Made by a program: the position numbers and the translations under genes. A DNA stretch of 64,000 nt from GWE2-42-39 sp034003625 (GTDB lineage: Bacteria; Bacteroidota; Bacteroidia; Bacteroidales; Prolixibacteraceae): positions 1 through 64,000 of the forward strand of contig JAVEYG010000021.1 of the NCBI GenBank assembly GCA_034003625.1. Reading direction: 5' to 3'. Within the stretch, counting starts at the first letter, position 1. The number at the start of each line of letters is the position of its first letter. Below, one piece after another: positions 52,532-60,744 of the stretch. The notes beneath the pieces are model-generated. The model saw nothing but the letters and a program-made list of their open reading frames with translations. It was not told the DNA's origin and did not search any database.

Positions 52532-53848
52532 TTATACTTTTGGCAACTCCCACGGAGCGCGATAATTTGCTTTCAGATACGAATTCGCTTCGGCATCGTT
52601 TATAAATTCCTGTTTGTTGCCATCCCAGTTCAGTTTGCGCCCCAACCGGTACGAAATATTTCCAAAGTGGGCAAAACGGGCAATGTGGGCGCCAATCTCG
52701 ATGTCGCAATTCGGCTTATTGCGGGTTTTTACGCAATCAAGGAAATTCGCCACGTGTAAATCAAGTCCTTTCCCGGTCGATGGCTGCAACGGCATTCCTT
52801 CAAATCCGTCTTTCTTGCCGGTGCTTTTGGTTTCCGGGATCACTTCCCATCCACCGCGGTCGACCACCAATGTCCCATATTCCCCGAAGAAAGCAACACC
52901 GTGTCCACGGTTTTTAAATTGGGCGCCATAAATGCCGATGGTGTGATCCCACAATAGTCCAAAGTTGCCAAAATCATAAATGGCCATCATGGTATCGGGC
53001 GTTTCCATGTCGTCGGTCGGGAATGCGTATTTGCCGCCCGATGACATGATTGATTTCGGAACATATTCGTTCATCCCGTACAAAGCATAATCGAGCAAAT
53101 GCACTCCCCAGTCGCACATGACGCCACCGGCATAGTCCCAATACCAACGGAATGAGGCATGGAAGCGGTTTTGGTTGTACGGACGGGCAGGGGCTGGTCC
53201 CAACCACATGTCGTAGTCAACGCCTTCGGGGGCTGGTTCATCTGAAACAACCGGGATAGACGTTTTCCAGCCTACAAACGACCAGGCGCGTACCGAGCGG
53301 ATGCGGCCAATGTTTCCGGCATGCAGGTAATCAACGGCAGCTTTCCAGTGCGGGTCGCTGCGTTGCCACTGTCCAACCTGAACCACCGATTTGTAACGTT
53401 TCACCGCTTTCACCATCAGGTTGGTTTCTTCTATTGAATTGGCCAGCGGTTTTTCGGTATACACATCTTTTCCGGCCTCGCAGGCATAAATGGTGGGGAT
53501 GCAATGCCAGTGGTCGGGCGTTCCGTTGATAATTACGTCGATATCTTTTCGTTCCAATAATTTCCGAAAATCTTTGTACTGGTCGGGTTTTTTGCCCTGA
53601 ATTTTTTCAGCATCGGACACCCGCCGGTCGATTACCCGTTGGTCTACGTCGCATATCGCAGCGCATTCCACATTCTTCTGACGGAGAAAAGCCTCCATAT
53701 TGGTCCATCCCTGGCCGCGTGCGCCAATCAGTCCCACGGTAATTTTTTCATTGGGCGAACAGCCTGCATTTAAAATGGTGGGCATGGCCGCAACACCGGC
53801 TGCAACGATTGCCGAATTTTTCAAAAAATCTCGTCGGTTATTTTTCAT
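52532..53848 (-). CDS. Tat-exported Gfo/Idh/MocA-family oxidoreductase
   Basis: A 438-residue protein with a twin-arginine signal (NNRRDFLKNSAIVAAGVAAM) followed by the NAD(P)-binding fold (VGLIGARGQGWTNMEAF, VECAAICDVDQRVID) and EKPLANSIEETN, the catalytic lysine motif of the family. Exported members act on sugars with tightly bound cofactor in the periplasm; many Bacteroidota have them for glycosidase-like or sugar oxidation work. The substrate is not known. A -7 box lies at 53891-53898. It diverges from the TetR operon. Confidence 0.87.
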   Translation of the reverse strand: MKNNRRDFLKNSAIVAAGVAAMPTILNAGCSPNEKITVGLIGARGQGWTNMEAFLRQKNVECAAICDVDQRVIDRRVSDAEKIQGKKPDQYKDFRKLLERKDIDVIINGTPDHWHCIPTIYACEAGKDVYTEKPLANSIEETNLMVKAVKRYKSVVQVGQWQRSDPHWKAAVDYLHAGNIGRIRSVRAWSFVGWKTSIPVVSDEPAPEGVDYDMWLGPAPARPYNQNRFHASFRWYWDYAGGVMCDWGVHLLDYALYGMNEYVPKSIMSSGGKYAFPTDDMETPDTMMAIYDFGNFGLLWDHTIGIYGAQFKNRGHGVAFFGEYGTLVVDRGGWEVIPETKSTGKKDGFEGMPLQPSTGKGLDLHVANFLDCVKTRNKPNCDIEIGAHIARFAHFGNISYRLGRKLNWDGNKQEFINDAEANSYLKANYRAPWELPKV

Positions 53849-53890
53849 GGTTGTCTATTGATTAGGTTTATTGTCAATCATCAAAACGTC

Positions 53891-53898
53891 CAAAGATA
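53891..53898 (-). promoter_or_regulatory. Promoter -7 element of the Gfo/Idh/MocA gene
   Basis: On the minus strand TATCTTTG matches TAnnTTTG, 42 bases before the start codon at 53848. No TTTG at the -33 distance. Confidence 0.45.
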
Positions 53899-54037
53899 AC
53901 AAGAATGCAATAAAACGGGGCAGCGCTTTATATTGTTTTTGTGCAACATTTTCCCTGACATCGGGGGGAGATACAGACCGGGCTACCACTTAGAAAGAAA
54001 CCGCAACTAAATCAATTGTCCGACAGTTGTGCGAAGT

Positions 54038-54055
54038 ATTGACCAATCGGTCAAT
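54038..54055. promoter_or_regulatory. TetR-type palindromic operator, upstream copy
   Basis: ATTGACC-AATC-GGTCAAT is a perfect inverted repeat (7-bp arms) of the TTGACC/GGTCAA kind used by many TetR regulators. It lies about 95 bases upstream of the tetR start and about 140 bases upstream of the divergent gene's -7 box, so it can serve the tetR promoter or both sides. Confidence 0.65.
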
Positions 54056-54080
54056 AATAACAATTTCTTAACATTGCAAG

Positions 54081-54113
54081 ATTGAAAATAAGTATCGGGA
54101 ATTTATAACTTTG
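54081..54113 (+). promoter_or_regulatory. Promoter of the TetR-led operon
   Basis: TAACTTTG at 54106-54113 is an exact TAnnTTTG -7 box; TTG at 54082-54084 is a -33 box with a spacer of 21 bases. The start codon of tetR lies 35 bases downstream. The palindrome at 54110-54131 covers the end of the -7 box. Confidence 0.65.
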
Positions 54114-54131
54114 ACCGACCGTTCAGTCAAA
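54110..54131. promoter_or_regulatory. TetR-type operator overlapping the operon promoter
   Basis: TTTGACCGACC and GTTCAGTCAAA are inverted arms that match at 9 of 11 positions. The left arm shares TTTG with the -7 box, so a bound repressor would block the polymerase. The half-site TTGACC is shared with the upstream operator at 54038-54055. Autorepression by the TetR protein of this operon is the natural reading, though not proven. Confidence 0.65.
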
Positions 54132-54148
54132 AAATAACAATCAAAACA

Positions 54149-54769
54149 ATGTGCCCAAGGTCATCCAAACAATTTGAAGAAATTCGCCAGGAAAAGAAAC
54201 AATTAATCATGGACGTGGCGCTGGAACTTTTTGCAGAAAACGGGTTTCACGCCACGTCCATCAGCCAGATTGCCAAAAAAGCAAAAATTTCAAAAGGGCT
54301 TGTTTATAATTATTTTGAAAGCAAAAACGACATTCTGGAAGAAATTACCCGTTGGGCTTTCGATAATATCTATTTACAATTAGACCCGAATAAAGACGGA
54401 ATACTCACAAGAGAAGAATTTGTGGATTTTATCAGGGCCACCCTGAAATCGGTGGATGAAAACCGGCAATTCTGGAAACTCTATTTTGCCTTGGTTTTTC
54501 AGCCTCAGATTTTAGAATCGTACTCACAAAAATACACGGACAAGGGATTGGAAATAGTTAAAATGCTGCACGGATTCATTGTGTCGCAAGGCAGCGTATC
54601 GCCTGAAAAAGACCTGATAGCCATTTCCTTCCTCCTGAAAGGGGCCACGCTGATCGTTCTGACTTCCCACCAATTTTTTCTGACCGACGACATTGTGGGC
54701 GACACGGTCAATGCCTGTTTCCGTTTAATTAACAACAATAAAAATACCGGATGTCATGAAAAAAAGTAA
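54149..54769 (+). CDS. TetR-family repressor of the envelope-transport operon
   Basis: The 206-residue protein has a TetR helix-turn-helix at about 15-60: IMDVALELFAENGFHATSIS followed by QIAKKAKISKGLVYNYFES and KNDILEE. The C-terminal ligand domain is all helical (FWKLYFALVFQPQIL) without a recognisable ligand signature. It is the first gene of the operon, its stop overlaps the LolA-like start by 14 bases, and two matching palindromes lie in front of it. Inducer unknown. Confidence 0.88.
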   Translation: MCPRSSKQFEEIRQEKKQLIMDVALELFAENGFHATSISQIAKKAKISKGLVYNYFESKNDILEEITRWAFDNIYLQLDPNKDGILTREEFVDFIRATLKSVDENRQFWKLYFALVFQPQILESYSQKYTDKGLEIVKMLHGFIVSQGSVSPEKDLIAISFLLKGATLIVLTSHQFFLTDDIVGDTVNACFRLINNNKNTGCHEKK

Positions 54770-55505
54770 ACTGGTTATCTTGCTGTTTCTTGCCGCGTTC
54801 CATGTTTCTGCTCAGGAAATTGATATAAAGCAATTAGTTCGCGAAGCCGACGAAAAAGCAAGGGGAAATTCGAGTGTCGGCACTTTTTCGATGACCATTG
54901 AACGCCCCGGGTGGTCGCGCACGATCAGCATGAAGAACTGGTCGCTGGGCACAGAGTATTCGCTGATTTACGTTACTGCCCCGGCCAAAGAAAAAGGCCA
55001 GGTTTTTCTGAAGCGGCAAAACGAAATGTGGAACTGGATCCCCAGCATCGAGCGCATGGTAAAAATCCCGCCGTCGATGATGATGCAATCGTGGATGGGT
55101 TCCGATTTCACCAACGACGACCTGGTGCGCGAATCATCGCTTGTCCGAGATTATACACATAAGTTGCTTGGCGAAGAAAAAATTCAGGCTTACGATTGTT
55201 ATAAAATTGAGATGATTCCCACCGAAAATGCTCCCGTGGTATGGGGAAAAGTAATCATGTGGGTCAGCAAAAAAGACAAGCTCTGGCTGAAGGCCGAATA
55301 TTACGATGAAGATGGTTTTCTCGTAAGCCACGAGATTTTTTCCGATATAAAAAAGATGGACGACCGCATCATCCCTTGTCGGATGGAAATGATCCCTGCT
55401 GAAAAAGAAGGGCATAAAACCATCATGGTTTTCGAAACAATTGATTTTGAAGTACCTTTAAAAGAAGATTTTTTTTCGATCCAGAATATGAAAAAGGTGA
55501 AATAA
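54756..55505 (+). CDS. LolA-family periplasmic outer-membrane lipoprotein-sorting protein
   Basis: The 249-residue protein has a signal peptide (to about 19) and the LolA/LppX-like concave beta fold of the 'outer membrane lipoprotein-sorting' group: SVGTFSMTIERPGWSR, YVTAPAKEKGQVFLKRQNEM and WNWIPSIERMVKIPPSM. The motif WxWxPxxxRxxKIPPSMMMQSW is typical of the members linked to FtsX-type permeases rather than the housekeeping LolA. It would carry a lipid or lipid-modified protein through the periplasm. The start overlaps tetR by 14 bases and the next gene begins 11 bases later. Confidence 0.8.
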   Translation: MKKSKLVILLFLAAFHVSAQEIDIKQLVREADEKARGNSSVGTFSMTIERPGWSRTISMKNWSLGTEYSLIYVTAPAKEKGQVFLKRQNEMWNWIPSIERMVKIPPSMMMQSWMGSDFTNDDLVRESSLVRDYTHKLLGEEKIQAYDCYKIEMIPTENAPVVWGKVIMWVSKKDKLWLKAEYYDEDGFLVSHEIFSDIKKMDDRIIPCRMEMIPAEKEGHKTIMVFETIDFEVPLKEDFFSIQNMKKVK

Positions 55506-55516
55506 AAATACCGGAT

Positions 55517-56788
55517 ATGAAGCAAGAAAACAACCGTCGCTTTTTTTTCTTTCCTCCCGGAGAGGGGCTGAGGGAGGCCTCCAAACTGGCATGGCGAAAC
55601 CTCTGGCGAAACAAACGCCGAACATTGATTACTGTTTCTTCCATATTTTTCGGTGTCTTGCTGTCGGCTTATATGACTTCGATGCAGGAAGGTTCGTACG
55701 AGAAAATGGTTGATATTGTGGTGAAATTCTATTCCGGGTACATTCAGGTACACCACGAAGACTACTGGGAAAACAAAAGCATTAACAATACCTTTGAATA
55801 CGATCAGGTTTTAATTGATCAAATGATGGCCAACAGGGATGTTGATTTTGTGATTCCCCGGCTTGAATCGTTCGGGCTGGCCTCCTCCGAAGAGCTGACC
55901 AAAGGCGCTATTGTTTTCGGTATTGATCCGGTACCGGAGGACCAATTGACCGGTATTTCAGAAAAAATTACGAAGGGCGCTTATCTCGTACCGGACGACC
56001 ATGGGGTCATCATTGGCGAGGGGCTTGCCGGTTACCTCAAATTACAACTGAACGATACCCTAGTGATGATCAGCCAGGGGTTCCACGGGGTAAGCGCTGC
56101 CGGTAAATTCCCGGTACGCGGGATTATCAAACATGTGTCGCCAGAACTGAATAAAACGATTGTGTACATGGCATTGCCCCGCTGCCAGGAGTTTTTCAGC
56201 GCCGAAAACCGGCTCACCTCATTAGTGGTGAACGTGAAAGACAATGATGTCATGCGGCGGACCCTGCGAAACCTGAAAAACAACATTCAATCGCCCTACT
56301 CCGTAATGAGTTGGGAAGAAATGCAACCCGAAGTGGTCCAGCAAATCGAAAGCGACCGGGCCAGCGGGGTGATTATGAAAGCCATCCTTTACTTAGTGAT
56401 TGCTTTTGGCGTACTGGGAACCATTATGATGATGATTGCCGAACGTAAACGCGAATTCGGGGTAATGGTTTCCGTCGGGATGAGAAAAGGGAAACTGGCC
56501 GCAATTCTTTTATTGGAAACCATACTCATCGGCCTCATGGGAATTGTTTCCGGCGTACTTGTTGCCCTACCGCTAATCTGGTTACAGAAGTCAAATCCGA
56601 TCCCATTCACCGGACAGGCCGCACAAATGATGGAAGAATTCGGATTCGAGCCGTATATGTTCTTTTCGTCAACCCCGGAAGTATTCTACCATCAGGCAAT
56701 CAGCGTATTTGTCCTGACCATGGTGATTGCGGTTTACCCTGTTGTTGCCGCCTTTCGTTTAAAAGAAATTAAAGCATTGCACTCCTAA
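55517..56788 (+). CDS. FtsX/MacB-type ABC permease (LolC/E-like), first copy
   Basis: The 423-residue protein has a first membrane helix (about 35-55, TVSSIFFGVLLSAYM), a large periplasmic domain (about 60-275) and three further helices (YLVIAFGVLGTIMMMIAERK, LLETILIGLMGIVSGVLVAL, SVFVLTMVIAVYPVVAAFRL), the FtsX layout. It forms half of the membrane channel that pushes a lipid or lipoprotein towards the LolA-type carrier. Residues 9-21 (FFFFPPGEGLREA) come from a palindromic repeat (CCTCCC at 55553-55558 with GGGAGG at 55572-55577). The normal family start would be close to LAWRNLWRNKRRT. Confidence 0.87.
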   Translation: MKQENNRRFFFFPPGEGLREASKLAWRNLWRNKRRTLITVSSIFFGVLLSAYMTSMQEGSYEKMVDIVVKFYSGYIQVHHEDYWENKSINNTFEYDQVLIDQMMANRDVDFVIPRLESFGLASSEELTKGAIVFGIDPVPEDQLTGISEKITKGAYLVPDDHGVIIGEGLAGYLKLQLNDTLVMISQGFHGVSAAGKFPVRGIIKHVSPELNKTIVYMALPRCQEFFSAENRLTSLVVNVKDNDVMRRTLRNLKNNIQSPYSVMSWEEMQPEVVQQIESDRASGVIMKAILYLVIAFGVLGTIMMMIAERKREFGVMVSVGMRKGKLAAILLLETILIGLMGIVSGVLVALPLIWLQKSNPIPFTGQAAQMMEEFGFEPYMFFSSTPEVFYHQAISVFVLTMVIAVYPVVAAFRLKEIKALHS

Positions 56789-56799
56789 AACCGAAAACG

Positions 56800-58017
56800 A
56801 TGATTGCATCAGTAGCCTGGAGAAATATTTGGCGAAACCCGGTACGTTCGGGAGTTATCATAGCCGCTATTGCCATCGGTATGTTTGCCGGCGTATTTAC
56901 CACCACTTTCGTGAAAGGATGGATGGACCAGCGCCTCGAAGCAGGCGTGGAAACCGAAGTGTCGCACATCCAGATACACGACCCGAAATTCACGGAAAAC
57001 TACGAACTGAAAAAATACATTCCCGACGGGGTACAACTTTCTGAAGAGATTTTACAGGATGAAGCCGTCAACGGGACCAGCCCTCGCATTGTGGTCCAGT
57101 CGATGATCGCATCGTCGGAAACCGGGACAGGAGTACGCATCATGGGCATTGACCCGGAAAAGGAAAAAACCGTTACCAATTTGTATACGAAAGTGATGGA
57201 AGGCGACTATTTTGAAAGTGTCAGCCGCAACCCGGTGCTCATCGGGAAAAAGTTAGCAAAAAAACTAAAGGTAAAACTGCATTCCAAATTGGTAATCACT
57301 CTCCAGGATGCAGAAGGGCATATCGTCGGTGGCGCTTTCCGGGTATGCGGTATTTACAATGCCTCGAACGGGATGTTCGAAGAAATGAACGTTTTCGTCC
57401 GTAACACCGACCTGGCCCGGCTGGCTGCGCTCGACCAAACTGTGGCCCACGAAATTGTTGTCCATCTGAAAGAACCGCAGAAACTCGAAATGCACACCAG
57501 CACGTTACTAACAAAATATTCCGGATTAGACGTTCAAAATTGGAAACAATTAACCCCTGAACTTGGATACATCAATGAGATCGGCAATATGTATACTTAT
57601 ATGTTTGTAGTAATTATTTTGCTGGCGCTGGGCTTTGGCATTGTAAACACCATGCTGATGGTTGTGCTCGAACGGGTGAAGGAACTCGGTATGCTGATGG
57701 CCGTGGGAATGAGTAAGGCAAGGGTATTTTGGATGCTCATGTTGGAAACGGTTTTGCTCACCCTGACGGGCGGCGCCGCCGGCATCCTGCTCGGATTGGG
57801 GGTCACGTATGCTACCATGAAAAATGGCATCGATTTGTCGATGTATGCCACCGGAATGGAAGACTGGGGTTACACCACCCACATTTTTCCGACTGTGGAA
57901 ACGGAGATGGTGGCTGTGATCAGCATCCTGGTTATAGTGACCGGCATCCTGGCTTCCATCTACCCTGCCAGAAAGGCATTGAAATACAATCCGGCAGAAG
58001 CAATACGGACTGAATAG
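56800..58017 (+). CDS. FtsX/MacB-type ABC permease (LolC/E-like), second copy
   Basis: A 405-residue protein with the same FtsX layout: VAWRNIWRNPVRSGVIIAAI (first helix), a periplasmic domain of about 220 residues, and three C-terminal helices (VIILLALGFGIVNTMLMVVL, LETVLLTLTGGAAGILLGLG, ISILVIVTGILASIYPARKA). It pairs with the permease encoded 11 bases upstream; they are similar in plan but clearly divergent, as LolC and LolE are. Together with the ATPase encoded downstream they form a LolCDE-like unit. Confidence 0.88.
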   Translation: MIASVAWRNIWRNPVRSGVIIAAIAIGMFAGVFTTTFVKGWMDQRLEAGVETEVSHIQIHDPKFTENYELKKYIPDGVQLSEEILQDEAVNGTSPRIVVQSMIASSETGTGVRIMGIDPEKEKTVTNLYTKVMEGDYFESVSRNPVLIGKKLAKKLKVKLHSKLVITLQDAEGHIVGGAFRVCGIYNASNGMFEEMNVFVRNTDLARLAALDQTVAHEIVVHLKEPQKLEMHTSTLLTKYSGLDVQNWKQLTPELGYINEIGNMYTYMFVVIILLALGFGIVNTMLMVVLERVKELGMLMAVGMSKARVFWMLMLETVLLTLTGGAAGILLGLGVTYATMKNGIDLSMYATGMEDWGYTTHIFPTVETEMVAVISILVIVTGILASIYPARKALKYNPAEAIRTE

Positions 58018-58034
58018 GGAGGATTTGAAGATTT

Positions 58035-58080
58035 GAGAATGTGAAAATGTGAGAATGTGAAAATGTGAGAATGTGAAGAT
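58035..58080. repeat. 16-bp tandem repeat, about 2.9 copies
   Basis: GAGAATGTGAAAATGT occurs at 58035-58050 and 58051-58066 and partly at 58067-58080. It fills the 81-base gap between the second permease and the ATPase gene. Similar low-complexity tracts appear at 1-187 and in the tRNA region. Confidence 0.85.
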
Positions 58081-58098
58081 CATAAAATATTTTGAGTT

Positions 58099-58788
58099 AT
58101 GAATAATATCATCGAGATAAAAAACCTGCATAAGGTTTACAATGAATCAGAAGTGAAGGTCCATGCGGTAAACGGGGTTGACCTGAATTTTGAAAGAGGC
58201 GAGTTTGCCGCGATTGTCGGTCCGTCCGGTTCAGGAAAAACAACCTTGCTGAATATGTTGGGCGGTCTCGACCAGCCCACAGAAGGCAGTATCCTGATTG
58301 AAGGCACCGATCTGGGTAAGCTGAAATCGTCGCAACTCATTGATTTCCGGATGCGGAATATCGGTTTTGTTTTCCAGGCCTACAACCTCATCCCGGTACT
58401 GACGGCCAAGGAGAACGTAGAGTTCATCATGCACCTGCAAAACCGGTCCCGACAAGAGCGGGACGAACGGACAATGGAACTGTTGAAAGCCGTTGGGCTG
58501 GAAGGCCGCGAAAATAGCCGTCCCAACAAGTTATCAGGCGGACAGCAACAACGGGTGGCCGTAGCGCGGGCACTGGCTTCGAAGCCTAAATTCGTACTGG
58601 CCGACGAGCCTACTGCCAACCTCGACTCGAAATCGACCGAAAACCTGCTCGACATCATGGAAGAACTGAACCGGAAAGAAAATATCACCTTCATTTTTTC
58701 GACCCACGATCAACGCGTGGTGAACAAGGCCCGTCGGGTGATTACGCTCGAAGACGGGAAAATAATCAACGACATTCGTAAAAATTAA
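58099..58788 (+). CDS. LolD/MacB-type ABC transporter ATPase
   Basis: A 229-residue ATP-binding subunit: VGPSGSGKTTLLNMLGGLDQ (Walker A, about 40-59), NKLSGGQQQRVAVARALAS (signature), FVLADEPTANLD (Walker B) and STHDQRV (H-loop). Length and motif set are those of the LolD/FtsE/MacB group that drives FtsX-type permeases. It energises the two permeases of this operon from the cytoplasm. The next gene begins two bases after its stop codon. Confidence 0.93.
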   Translation: MNNIIEIKNLHKVYNESEVKVHAVNGVDLNFERGEFAAIVGPSGSGKTTLLNMLGGLDQPTEGSILIEGTDLGKLKSSQLIDFRMRNIGFVFQAYNLIPVLTAKENVEFIMHLQNRSRQERDERTMELLKAVGLEGRENSRPNKLSGGQQQRVAVARALASKPKFVLADEPTANLDSKSTENLLDIMEELNRKENITFIFSTHDQRVVNKARRVITLEDGKIINDIRKN

Positions 58789-58790
58789 AC

Positions 58791-59447
58791 ATGGGCATTT
58801 TTCAGCATTTTCTGGTTTTTATCTTGTTGTTTTTTCAAACAAACTGGGACGGAAAACTAAACACGGGACTGGATGCAGGTTACATGTCTCCAACCGAAAA
58901 AGCTGTTTTGTTCGAAATCAATAAAGTCAGAAATAATCCGGTACGCTATGCAGATGAATACCTTGAACCGATGAAAACCTATTACAACGGGAACAAACTT
59001 GCTTATCCGGGACAAATGCCAATTATTACTTCAGAAGGCCGAAAAGCACTCGACGAGTGTCTCCGTTTTTTGAAGAACGCCGGTACTGTAAGCCCTTTGC
59101 AACCTGACAAAGGACTTTTCATGGCTGCGCGCGACCATGTAAACGATCAGCAAAAAAACGGGGGTATCGGGCATTTCGGAAAAGACAGTTCAAAACCGGT
59201 TGACCGGATTGAACGATATGGAAACTGGGATGTTTCGGCGGCTGAAAATATTGCCTACGGAATTGACGATGCCCGCAAGGTGGTCATCTCGTTACTGATT
59301 GACGATGGCGTTCCCGGCAGGGGCCACCGTACCAATCTCCTAAACCCTTCCTTTACTGTGGTTGGAATCTCTTTAGGGAACCACCCTGATTATGGTTCGG
59401 TTTGCGTGATGGATTTTGCCGGGGCTTATCAATCAAAATTACCATGA
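58791..59447 (+). CDS. Exported CAP/SCP-domain protein
   Basis: A 218-residue protein with an N-terminal signal-like helix (MGIFQHFLVFILLFFQ) and a CAP domain (about 35-215): KAVLFEINKVRNNPVRYADE, AARDHVNDQQKNGGIGHFGK (first conserved histidine), AENIAYGIDDA and PGRGHRTNLLNPSF (second histidine). Bacterial CAP proteins are of varied and mostly unknown role; some bind lipids. Its stop codon overlaps the start of the barrel gene (ATGA), and it lies in a transport operon, so a role in handling the lipid cargo is possible but inferred. Confidence 0.85.
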   Translation: MGIFQHFLVFILLFFQTNWDGKLNTGLDAGYMSPTEKAVLFEINKVRNNPVRYADEYLEPMKTYYNGNKLAYPGQMPIITSEGRKALDECLRFLKNAGTVSPLQPDKGLFMAARDHVNDQQKNGGIGHFGKDSSKPVDRIERYGNWDVSAAENIAYGIDDARKVVISLLIDDGVPGRGHRTNLLNPSFTVVGISLGNHPDYGSVCVMDFAGAYQSKLP

Positions 59448-60607
59448 GAAAAATTATTTTCCTGATATTATCAATCATATCGGCAACTTCCTTTTCGCAG
59501 GAACGCAACTGGGTTTTGAACGGCTATGTGAAAGATTTGCAGATGTATTATTCCCCAAAACAGGAACTGGCCGGTACCGACATCGACCAGTTGAATACCA
59601 ACATCATCCACAACCGCCTGAACTTTAAGTGGTACGCCAACGATAAGATCACGGTGGTTGCTGAAATGCGCAACCGGTTGATCTTTGGCAATATCATCCG
59701 TGAATTCCCGGACTATCAGTCGACCATCGATTACGATAACGGATGGGCCGACCTTTCATGGGTCTCCATTGATGCAAAAAACTGGTTCCTGCATTCAATG
59801 GTCGATCGTGCCTATATTGATTACAGTCACGGGAAATGGCAGTTCCGCGTGGGAAGGCAGCGTATCAACTGGGGCGTCAATTTAGTGTGGAACCCGAACG
59901 ATGTGTTCAATACATTTTCGTATTTCGACTTCGATTACGAAGAACGGCCCGGCACCGATGCAATGAAGATTCAGTATTACACCGGGGCCACTTCTTCAGC
60001 CGAACTGGTTTTTAAAATGGCTGACGACAGGCAGGACGTGGCCCTGGTTGGTTTGTACCGTTTCAGCAGGTGGAAGTACGATTTCCAGGTACTGTCGGGC
60101 CGGGTGGGCGACGATTATATTATTGGCGGCGGCTGGTCGGGCGACATCAAAGGCGGCGGGTTCCGGGGCGAAATCACGCATTTTATCCCGCACAACCATG
60201 CCGAAAATCCGGTTGAAGCAACTGTTGCATCGATATCGGGCGACTACACGCTGAAAAACAGCCTGTACCTTCATGCCGGGGCGCTTTTCAACAGTCATGG
60301 CACTACCGGAAAAGCCGGGGGGATGGACCTCCTTTTCAATCCCGATATGTCGGCCAAATATCTTTCGTTTGCAAAATACGAACTCTTCGGACAGATTTCG
60401 TACCCTTTCACACCCCTGCTAAATGGCAGTTTTTCAGGAATTATAAACCCCTGTGACCATTCGTTTTATGTTGGCCCGGCATTTACCTATTCCCTTCAGG
60501 ACAATCTTGAACTGATGCTCACCGGCCAACTGTTTTTTGGCGACGAAGAGACTGAATTTGGCGACATCGGACAGTTGGCTTTTGCCCGGATACGATGGAG
60601 CTTTTAA
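59444..60607 (+). CDS. Predicted outer-membrane beta-barrel protein of the operon
   Basis: The 387-residue product has a signal peptide (MRKIIFLILSIISATSFSQ) and a strand-rich body with repeated alternating aromatic segments (RAYIDYSHGKWQFRVGRQRI, SISGDYTLKNSLYLHAGALF, FAKYELFGQISYPFTPLLNG) ending ARIRWSF, an outer-membrane terminal strand. RVGRQRINWGVNLVWNPNDV is reminiscent of porin-like proteins of the DUF1302 type. ATG at 59444 gives the signal peptide directly; a longer frame from 59402 lies inside the CAP gene. It would form the outer-membrane end of the transport route. Confidence 0.75.
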   Translation: MRKIIFLILSIISATSFSQERNWVLNGYVKDLQMYYSPKQELAGTDIDQLNTNIIHNRLNFKWYANDKITVVAEMRNRLIFGNIIREFPDYQSTIDYDNGWADLSWVSIDAKNWFLHSMVDRAYIDYSHGKWQFRVGRQRINWGVNLVWNPNDVFNTFSYFDFDYEERPGTDAMKIQYYTGATSSAELVFKMADDRQDVALVGLYRFSRWKYDFQVLSGRVGDDYIIGGGWSGDIKGGGFRGEITHFIPHNHAENPVEATVASISGDYTLKNSLYLHAGALFNSHGTTGKAGGMDLLFNPDMSAKYLSFAKYELFGQISYPFTPLLNGSFSGIINPCDHSFYVGPAFTYSLQDNLELMLTGQLFFGDEETEFGDIGQLAFARIRWSF

Positions 60608-60717
60608 GGGCACATGATTTTATTCAGCGGACAACTTCGGGCCATCTGCGGAATAAGGATGGCAGGACTTTGATACCTGTTTTTCATTTGCTTTCTGGAT
60701 TGTTCGGGCGAATCAAT

Positions 60718-60725
60718 TATTTTTG
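60718..60725 (+). promoter_or_regulatory. Promoter -7 element of the BatA/VWA gene
   Basis: TATTTTTG matches TAnnTTTG, 19 bases before the start codon at 60745. A -33 TTTG is not clear. It would separate this gene from the transport operon. Confidence 0.4.
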
Positions 60726-60744
60726 TTCCTGAAAATTGCATGTT

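Noticed and set aside
54149..60607. The housekeeping Lol system
   Set aside because: The presence of a TetR gene, CAP protein and barrel and the divergent LolA-type motif argue for a dedicated system; housekeeping status cannot be fully excluded.
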